Positions 15,620 to 22,104 of a DNA stretch of 22,104 bases are shown here, in pieces (positions within the stretch are counted from its first letter, which is position 1; each line of letters begins with the position of its first letter). Under the pieces are notes generated by a model. It did not search any database. It saw only the letters and a list, made by a program, of their open reading frames with translations, and had not been told where the DNA came from. The stretch covers positions 1 through 22,104 of the forward strand of contig JAAZEI010000314.1 in the NCBI GenBank assembly GCA_012512355.1. Reading direction: 5' to 3'. Made by a program: the position numbers and the translations under genes. The stretch comes from Clostridiales bacterium. GTDB taxonomy: Bacteria; Bacillota; Clostridia; Christensenellales; Aristaeellaceae.

Positions 15620-17757
15620 AGGCCGACACCCCCTTTGAGTTCTTCTTCACTTAACTGGCTTTGTGCAATGGCCTTATACACAGGGCTGTTCTGCATCAAC
15701 TGCTCGTGCGTCCCAAGCCCCACCAGACGGCCCTCATCCAGCACCACTATCTTTTGGGCATGCATGACAGTCGCGATGCGCTGGCCTACAATAATAACGG
15801 TTGAATCTTTCATCTCCTGACGAAGGGCTCGGCGCAGCTGTACATCGGTGCGGTAGTCAAGCGCTGAAAAACTGTCGTCAAACAGCACAATGGGCGGCCG
15901 AGAGGCGATGGCACGGGCAATGGAGAGCCTCTGCTTTTGCCCGCCCGAGACGTTGCTGCCCCCGCGGGAAATGGGGCTCTCATAACCCTCTTCTTTCTCA
16001 TCGATGAACTCCTGCGCCTGGGCGATACCGGCTGCCGCTTTCATCGCCTCATCGCTGACCTGTTCATGGGAATACTTGATATTGCTGGCGATGTCTCCGC
16101 TAAAGAGCACGCCCTGCTGGGGCACATAACCCATTTGTCGGCGCAAATCGCGCAGCCTGATCTTACGCACATCCGTCCCGTCCAGCTCTATGCTTCCCTC
16201 TGTCACATCGTATAGCCTGGGGATGAGATTGACCAAAGTGGATTTACCCGAGCCTGTTCCGCCGATAATGGCGGTTGTTTCGCCTGGTTTTGCTGTGAAG
16301 GTGATGTCATGCAGTGTATCTTCCTGCGCGTCGGGATAGCGGAAGGATACATGATCAAACACCAGTTCACCCTTTGTCTTTCCCGCGATTTCCTGTGCAC
16401 CGAGCCTATCCTGAATGGACGATTGGGTGTCAAGCACTTCCAGAATGCGCACCGCGGAAACGTTGGCCCTCGGCAGCATGACCGCGACCATCGACAGCAT
16501 CATGAAACTCATAATAATGGACATCGCATACGTAATCATGGCCATCATTTCACCAACCTGCAGCTGACCCATGTTGATGCCTTGGGCGCCAAACCAGATA
16601 ATGGCCAGCATCACGACATTCATGACCAGCATCATAGCGGGCATCATGATGGTAAAGATGCGAAGCACAAAGCGCAGCACCCTGATCAGGTCTTTGTTGG
16701 CGGTTTCAAAACGGTCTTCTTCGAACTGTTCACGGTTAAAGGCGCGAATGACGGACAGCCCTGTCAAAATCTCCCTGGAGACAAGATTTTGTCTGTCAAC
16801 GCGCTTTTGCATGATTTTAAACTTCGGCAAGGCCATGCCTGCCAATACACCGATGAGCAGCGCGGCGGCTGCCACCCCTAAAATAACAATCCAGCTCAGG
16901 CCGCTTTTGAGCTGGGCTACGCGCCATATGCCGATAGCCCCCAAAATCGGCGAATATAATAGAATGCGAAACACCATGGTGCTTGACTGCTCAACCTGCC
17001 GGATATCATTGCCGCTTCGCGTGATCAGACTGGCGATGGAAAATTTGTCCATCTCCGCTTTTGAAAAGCTCAGCACTTTTCCAAAGGTGCGCCGACGCAA
17101 ATCCCGACCGATGCGCGCGGCGGCGCGGCTGGATATAAACCCTACCACCACCGCGGCGCTGCCCATCAGCAAGGTAAAGCCAATCATTTTAAGCCCGGCC
17201 AGGCGCATATAACTTTGCTGCGTGAAGCTGATGTCAAACCCCATTTCCTCATAATCGGCTTTCACAAACTGCAGCGCTGCCTGCCTGAGCATACTTTTTG
17301 ATAAAAAACCTTTGCTTTCAAGTGTATCTCGGGCATTTTTCAAAACAAGTTCGCCCGTCATCTGGCCTGAGGCAACAGCGCCCAGCAAGCCTTCCACAGC
17401 ACCAGGCTGCTGCTGCAGGGTAAACAGCAGGGCCATGGGCAATTCAAGGCTTTGGTCCAGCTCCTCACGCTGCGCTGTGCCAGCCGGCTGCAAAACATAC
17501 ATATCATCCTGCAAAGCATAGGCCGCCGCAATGCGGTCTTTTTGTTTCTCATTCATCAGCAGCAGCAGTTTTTCCATACCGGCTGCACTGATGCGGTCTG
17601 CCGCCGCATGTTCAAACCCATGCTGCGCAATGCCCACATCCACCAAATCAGACATGTAAGCGGGCAGAGACATTTCCGCATAGGCCTGCATGATTAAAAA
17701 AATGAACACCAGCAGGGCGGCCTTCCATTCTTTTTTAAAAAAGCTAAATACCTTCAA
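15616..17757 (-). CDS. ABC exporter half-transporter with degenerate ATPase site and large extracellular insert
   Basis: The 713-residue protein begins with a helix at about 12-33. Some 150 extracytoplasmic residues follow (about 38-185, alpha-rich, with Gln/Glu/Ala-rich stretches), then the remaining helices and an ATPase domain. Walker A GGTGSGKST starts at 499 and signature VSGGQ is at 603-607. Walker B is LFDDS, with Asp628 in the place of the catalytic Glu, and the switch residue is Gln659 (VGQRIA) instead of His. This is the degenerate-site half of a heterodimeric type IV exporter. Large inserts between helices 1 and 2 are known in clostridial homologues but their role is not established. 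Start is TTG at 17757 with an AAGGA site; no better start lies upstream before the promoter. Confidence 0.92.
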   Translation of the reverse strand: MKVFSFFKKEWKAALLVFIFLIMQAYAEMSLPAYMSDLVDVGIAQHGFEHAAADRISAAGMEKLLLLMNEKQKDRIAAAYALQDDMYVLQPAGTAQREELDQSLELPMALLFTLQQQPGAVEGLLGAVASGQMTGELVLKNARDTLESKGFLSKSMLRQAALQFVKADYEEMGFDISFTQQSYMRLAGLKMIGFTLLMGSAAVVVGFISSRAAARIGRDLRRRTFGKVLSFSKAEMDKFSIASLITRSGNDIRQVEQSSTMVFRILLYSPILGAIGIWRVAQLKSGLSWIVILGVAAAALLIGVLAGMALPKFKIMQKRVDRQNLVSREILTGLSVIRAFNREQFEEDRFETANKDLIRVLRFVLRIFTIMMPAMMLVMNVVMLAIIWFGAQGINMGQLQVGEMMAMITYAMSIIMSFMMLSMVAVMLPRANVSAVRILEVLDTQSSIQDRLGAQEIAGKTKGELVFDHVSFRYPDAQEDTLHDITFTAKPGETTAIIGGTGSGKSTLVNLIPRLYDVTEGSIELDGTDVRKIRLRDLRRQMGYVPQQGVLFSGDIASNIKYSHEQVSDEAMKAAAGIAQAQEFIDEKEEGYESPISRGGSNVSGGQKQRLSIARAIASRPPIVLFDDSFSALDYRTDVQLRRALRQEMKDSTVIIVGQRIATVMHAQKIVVLDEGRLVGLGTHEQLMQNSPVYKAIAQSQLSEEELKGGVGL

Positions 17758-17805
17758 ATCCTATTCCTTCTGCGCGTCACTCCTGCGCTTTTATGGCATC
17801 AAAGA

Positions 17806-17834
17806 ATTATAGACTGCGCCAAATTATCTGTCAA
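17806..17834 (-). promoter_or_regulatory. Consensus sigma-A promoter of the ABC exporter operon, with overlapping direct repeats
   Basis: On the minus strand TTGACA (complement of 17829-17834) and TATAAT (complement of 17806-17811) are exactly 17 bp apart, the full consensus. The 7-mer GATAATT occurs twice in direct orientation (complements of 17822-17828 and 17833-17839), offset by 11 bp and straddling the -35. This suggests a repressor site on an otherwise very strong promoter. Confidence 0.85.
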
Positions 17835-17987
17835 TTATCACAAAAGGACGGCTGGTGCCTGATGCTCATCATGCAAAATAAAAATAAACCAATCCCGATT
17901 ATATATACCCTCTTGAGAGACATAATTCTCTGATAGGCAGTTAATAAATACAAAAAACACCTGCCAGCCAATGCCCTCAATCCTTCT

Positions 17988-19238
17988 TTATACACAAGGC
18001 CTTGAAAGCGCCTGGGCAGCGCCCTCCCTGCTGTCTTGTTCCAGCGCATAGCGAAGCGCGTCCAGCAGGTGGTCGGGCCCTTGGGGCAGGGGAAGCCCCA
18101 TTGCTCCTATATCCTCACGCCAGCGATACTCCTGCAATTCCTGCATGGTGTATTGACAGCGGCTGTCACAGACGATCTCCATGCCCTGCAAAAACCGTAT
18201 GCCCTGGCGCAGGCTGTCCGGCCCTTTTTTGGCAGCCACCGCCGCCAGGCCAAGCCCCCTGAGCTGGGCAATACTTTTTGGCTCAGCGCTATCGCAAACG
18301 ATCAGGTGCTCACCTGCCATGGGTCGCAGACGCTCTGCGAGGGTTTCGTTGCTCAGGCCTGTTTCATAGAGTTCCTCCAGCACATAAATGCGCCTGTGTT
18401 TCATATCAACCTGCAGCTTGATGGCGGCCGCCGGGTCCCTTGCATAGCCAAAATCCAGGCCAAAACGAAGGAATTGCGCATTTTGCGGCAGTGTCGATAA
18501 ATTCTCCCTGCGCCAATGGGGGAAAATGGCGCCGGCTATCTGCCCCCATTCGCCAAGGGTGTAAACGCGGTGAAAATACTCATCCTGCTCTGCCGCATAG
18601 TTGCGGCGGTCATCCTCAGTCAAAAAGACATTGTCCTGATAGGTTGTTTTGATCATCAGCAAGTCAGCGCTTACATGTTTGCGCTGCCCTTCTGCCCAGC
18701 CGGTAAAGAACTGCTTGTAAATCCAATGTGATTTGCTCACCGGGTTAAAGCTCATCGTTAAGCGCTTTTTATGCAGGCTGAGTCCCCTCAAGCGCTTCTC
18801 AAGCTGCTTCATGTCTTCATATCGGCACTCTGTCGCCTCCTCTATCCATACATCTGTCAAAGCCCCACACTGCGGGGTCAGTGACTTGACCTTTTCCACA
18901 TCATCAAGGCCCAGAAAGAGTATCTGCGCGCCGCTGCATTTGGCGGTCAGGCTCATTTGACTGCTGCTGAGCACAAATTCGTCTTTTAACCCCAAACGGT
19001 TCATTGCCTTTTGCACTTCGTTAAAACAGCTGTGGCGCAGGGTGCGGGCGACCTGCCTGACAATCAGGGTATTGCGTCCGGTTAATGCATCCAGCACCGC
19101 ACGCCCTGCCAGAAACACACTTTTTCCTGAACCGGCCCCGCCAAAATAAATTTGATAGAACTGTTCAGCCCTCAGATAAGGGTGATAGCAGAGGTTAATT
19201 GCCTCCCCTGGCACCAGGATTTTGTTTTCACGCATCAT
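17988..19238 (-). CDS. Phage terminase large subunit (ATPase and nuclease), isolated
   Basis: The 416-residue product is a full-length PBSX/Terminase_3-like DNA-packaging motor. The N-terminal ATPase has Walker A GGAGSGKS at 33-40 and Walker B LTDVWIEE at about 127-134. The C-terminal RNase H-like nuclease has FGLDFGYARDP, CDSAEP and DHLLDALRYAL, the usual acidic residues. Nothing is visibly broken. The start is ATG 19238 (four-base overlap with the small upstream gene) or ATG 19235, better spaced from AGGAGG. No portal, capsid, tail, integrase or holin gene is nearby; the next genes are a bacterial ABC exporter and SatD. It is either the last piece of a decayed prophage or a gene kept for another purpose. 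Confidence 0.9.
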   Translation of the reverse strand: MMRENKILVPGEAINLCYHPYLRAEQFYQIYFGGAGSGKSVFLAGRAVLDALTGRNTLIVRQVARTLRHSCFNEVQKAMNRLGLKDEFVLSSSQMSLTAKCSGAQILFLGLDDVEKVKSLTPQCGALTDVWIEEATECRYEDMKQLEKRLRGLSLHKKRLTMSFNPVSKSHWIYKQFFTGWAEGQRKHVSADLLMIKTTYQDNVFLTEDDRRNYAAEQDEYFHRVYTLGEWGQIAGAIFPHWRRENLSTLPQNAQFLRFGLDFGYARDPAAAIKLQVDMKHRRIYVLEELYETGLSNETLAERLRPMAGEHLIVCDSAEPKSIAQLRGLGLAAVAAKKGPDSLRQGIRFLQGMEIVCDSRCQYTMQELQEYRWREDIGAMGLPLPQGPDHLLDALRYALEQDSREGAAQALSRPCV

Positions 19239-19483
19239 TTATCCTCCTGGAGCACCAGCACCCAATTCCCATTTTTGAGCAGTGTTTCCTCTTTTTGCGG
19301 CGGACAAAAGGCCATCACTTTCATCAAATCCGCAGCACTCAAGTCCCCTTTTTGCAGCCTGTCGTTAAGCTGTCTCGCGGCATCTTCGCGCAGCTTGGAA
19401 TAATCTATGTCTTTGACTTTTCCCTTTGCTGTTTTCCTTTTCACCTCGGCTGCCTGATTGGATGTTTCTCTTATATCTTCCAT
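19235..19483 (-). CDS. Small protein coupled to the terminase gene (possible small-subunit remnant)
   Basis: The 82-residue product is highly charged, with a lysine-rich N-terminus (VKRKTAKGKVKDIDYSKL), an amphipathic helix (REDAARQLNDRLQKGDL) and the C-terminal stretch ADLMKVMAFCPPQKEETLL. A strong GGAGGA site precedes the ATG, and its stop overlaps the terminase start by four bases. Small terminase subunits are usually encoded directly upstream of the large one and carry a DNA-binding helix-turn-helix. None is evident here and the protein is shorter than most. I do not recognise the family. It may be a minimal or truncated small subunit, or a different phage protein. Confidence 0.65.
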   Translation of the reverse strand: MEDIRETSNQAAEVKRKTAKGKVKDIDYSKLREDAARQLNDRLQKGDLSAADLMKVMAFCPPQKEETLLKNGNWVLVLQEDK

Positions 19484-19583
19484 ATTACTTCCTCCTCCCC
19501 TGCATTCTAACCGCCAGCAGGCTCTGACATCTACTGACTTAGGCTGACAAGATGCGCAGAAGGGTTATTTATGAATTGGGTGA

Positions 19584-19612
19584 TTGCGTTTTTGCCATAT
19601 ATTTGATATTAT
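19584..19612 (+). promoter_or_regulatory. Probable promoter of the satD-DUF3307-thyA-folA unit
   Basis: TTGCGT at 19584-19589 and TATTAT at 19607-19612 are 17 bp apart. The first TTTCC-N8-GGAAA site (19611-19630) overlaps the -10 and the predicted start near 19619, a classical repressor position. The resulting leader would be about 145 bases and contains three further copies of the motif. Confidence 0.6.
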
Positions 19613-19729
19613 TTCCATTGAAAGGGAAATTGATGGTATTTTCCTTAATAACAGAAACAATGCAAAAAATTTAGCATTTTGATTTCCTTCATAAGGGAAA
19701 TATTTGATTCTTTCCGTATTGATGGAAAT
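19611..19729. promoter_or_regulatory. Four-site operator-like array, TTTCC-N8-GGAAA
   Basis: The four inverted repeats all have 8-bp spacers. Site 1 is at 19612-19629 (ATTTCC..GGAAAT arms extend to 19611-19630). Site 2 is at 19640-19657 (right arm AGAAA, one mismatch). Site 3 is at 19683-19700 (extended arms 19682-19701). Site 4 is at 19711-19728. Starts are 28, 43 and 28 bp apart, so the array is a two-site unit repeated with a 71-bp offset. The binding protein is unknown; the helix-turn-helix protein encoded immediately downstream is a natural candidate. Confidence 0.75.
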
Positions 19730-19762
19730 AACTGCTTCCAAGAAACGAAAGGCCATGAGCTG

Positions 19763-20428
19763 ATGAACCAATACTTGGCTATGATCGGCGACCTGAAGGG
19801 CTCAAGGCATATCGCCGACAGAGCGCAGGCGCAGCTGCAAATAAAAAAAGCCCTGGAAGAAATCAATCATTCCTATCCGGAGTGCATCACATCCAAATTG
19901 ACCCTCACCCTGGGGGATGAATTTCAGGCGCTGCTCTCCCCCTGCCCAAGGCTTATGCAAATGCTGGATGAGCTTGCCATGCTGCTGAAGGATTTTCCTT
20001 TCAGGATGGGCCTGGGCTATGGCGAAATCAGTACAGCCATCGACAGCAATATCAGCATCGGGGCTGATGGCCAAGCCTACTGGCAGGCGCGCGATGCCAT
20101 TGAGTATGTGCATGATAACAATGCGGGCGGCAAGGTAAAAACACATATTTGTGGCTTTGGCCCCCAGAAAGACGAGCTTCTCAATGCTCTGTTTGAAGCC
20201 AGCGACACCATCAAACATGGCTGGACAAATCTGCAGACAGATACCTTTCACCACATGCTCAGGCAGGGCATTTATACCCAAAACTTCGAACAAAATATCT
20301 TTGCGCAGGCAATCGGCATCTCTCAAAGCAGCCTGACCAAGCGGCTGAGCGCCGGCAATATCAAACTGTACCTGAAAATTCGCGGCTTAATCGCCAAAAG
20401 CATTCGAGAGTGGCAGCATGAAGATTGA
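19763..20428 (+). CDS. SatD-family protein: nucleotide-cyclase-like domain plus C-terminal helix-turn-helix
   Basis: The 221-residue cytoplasmic protein is recognised as SatD-like from its N-terminus (MNQYLAMIGDLKGSR) and overall pattern. By motif order the first 120 residues resemble a class III nucleotide cyclase or GGDEF palm: IGD with Asp10, LGDEFQALL with Asp52, GLGYGEI at 83-89, and GADGQAYWQARDA with Arg110. The C-terminus (about 177-205, FAQAIGISQSSLTKRLS) reads as a helix-turn-helix. The frame is open back to 19679, but ATG at 19763 matches the family start; its ribosome-binding site (AAAGG) is weak. It overlaps the next gene by 11 bases. Function is not established for the family; a nucleotide-responsive regulator is my inference. 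Confidence 0.8.
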   Translation: MNQYLAMIGDLKGSRHIADRAQAQLQIKKALEEINHSYPECITSKLTLTLGDEFQALLSPCPRLMQMLDELAMLLKDFPFRMGLGYGEISTAIDSNISIGADGQAYWQARDAIEYVHDNNAGGKVKTHICGFGPQKDELLNALFEASDTIKHGWTNLQTDTFHHMLRQGIYTQNFEQNIFAQAIGISQSSLTKRLSAGNIKLYLKIRGLIAKSIREWQHED

Positions 20429-21197
20429 TGAGCTGACCCTTCTTTTTGTAATCGCTCACCTGCTGGGAGATTTTTATTTTCAAAGCCAGCAGCTCGCCTG
20501 CCAAAAAGACCGCCATATAAAAGGTGTATTGACGCACAGCTGTCTCTATGCCGCTACGATAGTCACGCTGGGCATCGGCCTTGTTTTGCTGGGCAGTCAT
20601 TGGCACCTTCTTTTGGCAGGTACCCTGATCTCAATCCTGCACATGATTATCGATATCATTAAATTCCTGCTGCAGGTAAAATTTGCCGCGCGTCTGACAC
20701 CCGGGTCAAAGGGCAGCGCCGTCATGTATTTGACAGACCAGGCACTTCACATCGCTGTGATTGTTTTTATCATACAGGGCTGCTATCTCTCCTGGTACTC
20801 TCTGCCTCTGCCCGTATTTATCACCCGGGAGGCGCTGAAGTGGACTTTGCTGATACTGCTCAATGCAAAACCTGCCAACATCAGCTTTAAAAAACTGTTT
20901 GAGAAGTATGTGCCCGACATATCAGGGCCAGAAGAGCTCTGCCTGGCACAGTCACGCCATGCTGCGCCGCAGCCGGGCGCCGGCGCCTTGATTGGCACCA
21001 TTGAACGATTTTTATGCATCATCTTTATCAGCCTGGGGCAGTTCGCTGCCATCGGGCTGATTTATACAGCCAAGTCCATTGCGCGCTTTGAGAAAATAGG
21101 AAAGAACCCCCGATTTGCAGAATACTATCTCATTGGCACCCTATACAGTATCCTGTTTGTTCTGATATGCTATTATTCAATCATGAAATTGCTGTAA
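20418..21197 (+). CDS. DUF3307 multi-pass membrane protein
   Basis: The 259-residue protein has a conserved DUF3307 N-terminus (AHLLGDFYFQSQQLACQK). Polar residues sit inside or at the ends of predicted helices: His14-xxx-Asp18, His40, His75-xxx-Asp79 and Asp107-Gln108-xx-His111. The pattern recalls membrane-embedded metal-dependent hydrolases, but no activity is established for DUF3307. The second half has further helices (GAGALIGTIERFLCIIFISLGQFAAIGLI, and a final TM near LIGTLYSILFVLICYYSIM). It overlaps satD by 11 bases and is followed after 10 bases by thyA. I recall DUF3307 and SatD genes as frequent neighbours in Firmicutes, suggesting a functional pair. Confidence 0.82.
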   Translation: MKIDELTLLFVIAHLLGDFYFQSQQLACQKDRHIKGVLTHSCLYAATIVTLGIGLVLLGSHWHLLLAGTLISILHMIIDIIKFLLQVKFAARLTPGSKGSAVMYLTDQALHIAVIVFIIQGCYLSWYSLPLPVFITREALKWTLLILLNAKPANISFKKLFEKYVPDISGPEELCLAQSRHAAPQPGAGALIGTIERFLCIIFISLGQFAAIGLIYTAKSIARFEKIGKNPRFAEYYLIGTLYSILFVLICYYSIMKLL

Positions 21198-21207
21198 GGA
21201 GGCAAAG

Positions 21208-22038
21208 ATGAGCGCAGCCGACAAAATTTTTATTCAAAACTGCAGACAGATACTTCAGCAGGGCGTCTGGGACAAAGGCCAGCCGGTACGGCCCAAATGG
21301 CAGGATGGCAGCCCCGCGCATACCATCAAACTTTTTGGCATCGTCAACCGCTACAATTTAAAGGAGGAATTTCCCATCCTCACCCTGCGGGAAACACGCC
21401 TGAAAAACGCGGTGGATGAATTGCTGTGGATATGGCAAAAAAAGTCAAACAATGTAAACGACCTGGCAAGCCACATTTGGGACCAGTGGGCAGATAATAC
21501 CGGCAGCATCGGCAAGGCCTACGGCTATCAGCTTGGCATCAAGCACCACTACCCTGAGGGTGAGTTCGATCAGGTTGACCGGATACTGTTTGACCTTTGG
21601 AACAACCCAACTTCACGGCGCATCATCAGCAACATGTATTCACACCAGGATTTGCATGAGATGTCCTTGTATCCCTGCGCCTACAGCATGACCTTCAATG
21701 TGTCAGGAAAGACGCTCAATGCCGTATTAAACCAGCGCTCTCAGGATATGCTGGTGGCCAACAGCTGGAATGTCAGCCAATACGCGGTACTTGTTCACTT
21801 GCTGGCACAAGTCAGCCAGCTTGAAGTGGGTGAGCTTGTCCACGTCATCGCGGACGCACACATCTATGACCGCCATGTTCCGCTGGTGGAAGAGCTGATA
21901 GAGCGAAACCCTCTTGACGCACCCCGGCTCATCATCAACCCTGAGATCGATAATTTCTATGACTTCAGCGTAAGCGATGTGCAGCTGGAAAATTATAAGT
22001 TTCACAAATTCGCGCATCGCATTCCCGTCGCTCAGTAG
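21208..22038 (+). CDS. thyA: Thymidylate synthase (ThyA type)
   Basis: The 276-residue enzyme converts dUMP to dTMP using methylene-tetrahydrofolate, producing dihydrofolate. Catalytic Cys157 lies in LYPCAYSM. The phosphate-binding Arg pair is in TSRRIISNMY (137-138). QRSQDMLVANSWNVSQYA carries Asp180 and the nucleotide-binding Asn188, and DAHIYDRHVPLVEELIERNP is a standard late motif. The residues around the catalytic Cys (AYS instead of the commoner HxxFQ) and ANSWN instead of GLPFN mark it as a divergent clostridial-type ThyA. Start ATG at 21208 follows AGGAGG. Eleven bases after its stop begins folA, so dihydrofolate made here is recycled by the next product. Confidence 0.94.
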   Translation: MSAADKIFIQNCRQILQQGVWDKGQPVRPKWQDGSPAHTIKLFGIVNRYNLKEEFPILTLRETRLKNAVDELLWIWQKKSNNVNDLASHIWDQWADNTGSIGKAYGYQLGIKHHYPEGEFDQVDRILFDLWNNPTSRRIISNMYSHQDLHEMSLYPCAYSMTFNVSGKTLNAVLNQRSQDMLVANSWNVSQYAVLVHLLAQVSQLEVGELVHVIADAHIYDRHVPLVEELIERNPLDAPRLIINPEIDNFYDFSVSDVQLENYKFHKFAHRIPVAQ

Positions 22039-22049
22039 GAGGGCTTCTT

Positions 22050-22104
22050 ATGGAGTCGATTGTCGCAGTTGACCGCAATCATGCCATCGGCTCGGGTGGG
22101 GGGA
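22050..22104 (+). CDS. folA: Dihydrofolate reductase, N-terminal part only (runs off the right edge)
   Basis: The first 18 codons read MESIVAVDRNHAIGSGGG, matching the conserved N-terminus of dihydrofolate reductase (xSxIVAxDxNxAIGxxG). An AGGAGGG site at 22037-22043 overlaps the thyA stop, so the two are translationally linked. The enzyme regenerates tetrahydrofolate from the dihydrofolate produced by thymidylate synthase. Only about a tenth of the gene is present. Confidence 0.88.
   Translation, partial: MESIVAVDRNHAIGSGGG

Noticed and set aside
16309..16881. Histidine-rich plus-strand frame that could look like a metal-binding protein
   Set aside because: The His/Asn/Gln richness comes from reading antisense through Met/Ile/Val-rich membrane helices of the exporter.
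17988..19483. A complete prophage around the terminase genes
   Set aside because: No integrase, portal, capsid, tail or lysis genes and no attachment-site repeats were seen; both flanks are bacterial genes.
19679..19762. Longer SatD start giving 28 extra N-terminal residues
   Set aside because: The extension runs through operator sites 3 and 4, has no ribosome-binding site, and the family begins at MNQYLAMIGD.

Overview
The window reads as chromosomal DNA from an anaerobic, Clostridia-like member of the Firmicutes. This is an inference from four things: near-perfect AGGAGG ribosome-binding sites, consensus sigma-A promoters with 16-18 bp spacers, gene families typical of Gram-positive bacteria (an AmiE/AmiF-lineage OppDF pair, a heterodimeric ABC exporter, SatD, DUF3307), and a tRNA gene that encodes its own CCA. 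There is no rRNA, insertion sequence or CRISPR array. No species can be named from the sequence alone. Neither substrate-binding protein carries a lipobox cysteine, which is unexpected for a classical single-membrane Gram-positive.

Layout. 1-109: the 5' end of rpsL (ribosomal protein S12), leftward, with its own promoter and a structured leader. 474-3581: a rightward carbohydrate ABC importer operon (binding protein plus two CUT1 permeases, no ATPase), with a strong hairpin after the binding-protein gene. 3767-4969: an exported beta-lactamase-fold serine hydrolase. 5075-5151: tRNA-Arg(ACG) with a clear promoter and a terminator that works in both directions. 5280-6997: two tandem leftward genes for secreted BspA-type leucine-rich-repeat proteins, each ending in a dockerin. 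7209-13498: a leftward oligopeptide importer operon, oppA-oppB-oppC-oppD-oppF, whose OppC carries an inserted extracytoplasmic SH3-like domain. 13820-17757: a leftward heterodimeric ABC exporter with one degenerate and one canonical ATPase, behind a consensus promoter. 17988-19483: a leftward phage terminase large subunit plus a small partner, with no other phage gene. 19584-22104: a rightward set of SatD-like protein, DUF3307 membrane protein, thyA and the start of folA, behind a promoter overlapped and followed by four copies of a TTTCC-N8-GGAAA motif.

Most of the window is transport and envelope biology. The right end is the most unusual part. A small protein whose motifs resemble a class III nucleotide-cyclase or GGDEF palm, fused to a helix-turn-helix, overlaps a multi-pass membrane protein with His/Asp residues in its helices. 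Both lie ahead of thymidylate synthase and dihydrofolate reductase, under a four-site operator array. It could be an undescribed nucleotide-sensing regulatory module controlling thymidylate or folate metabolism. The link from motif to function is inference.
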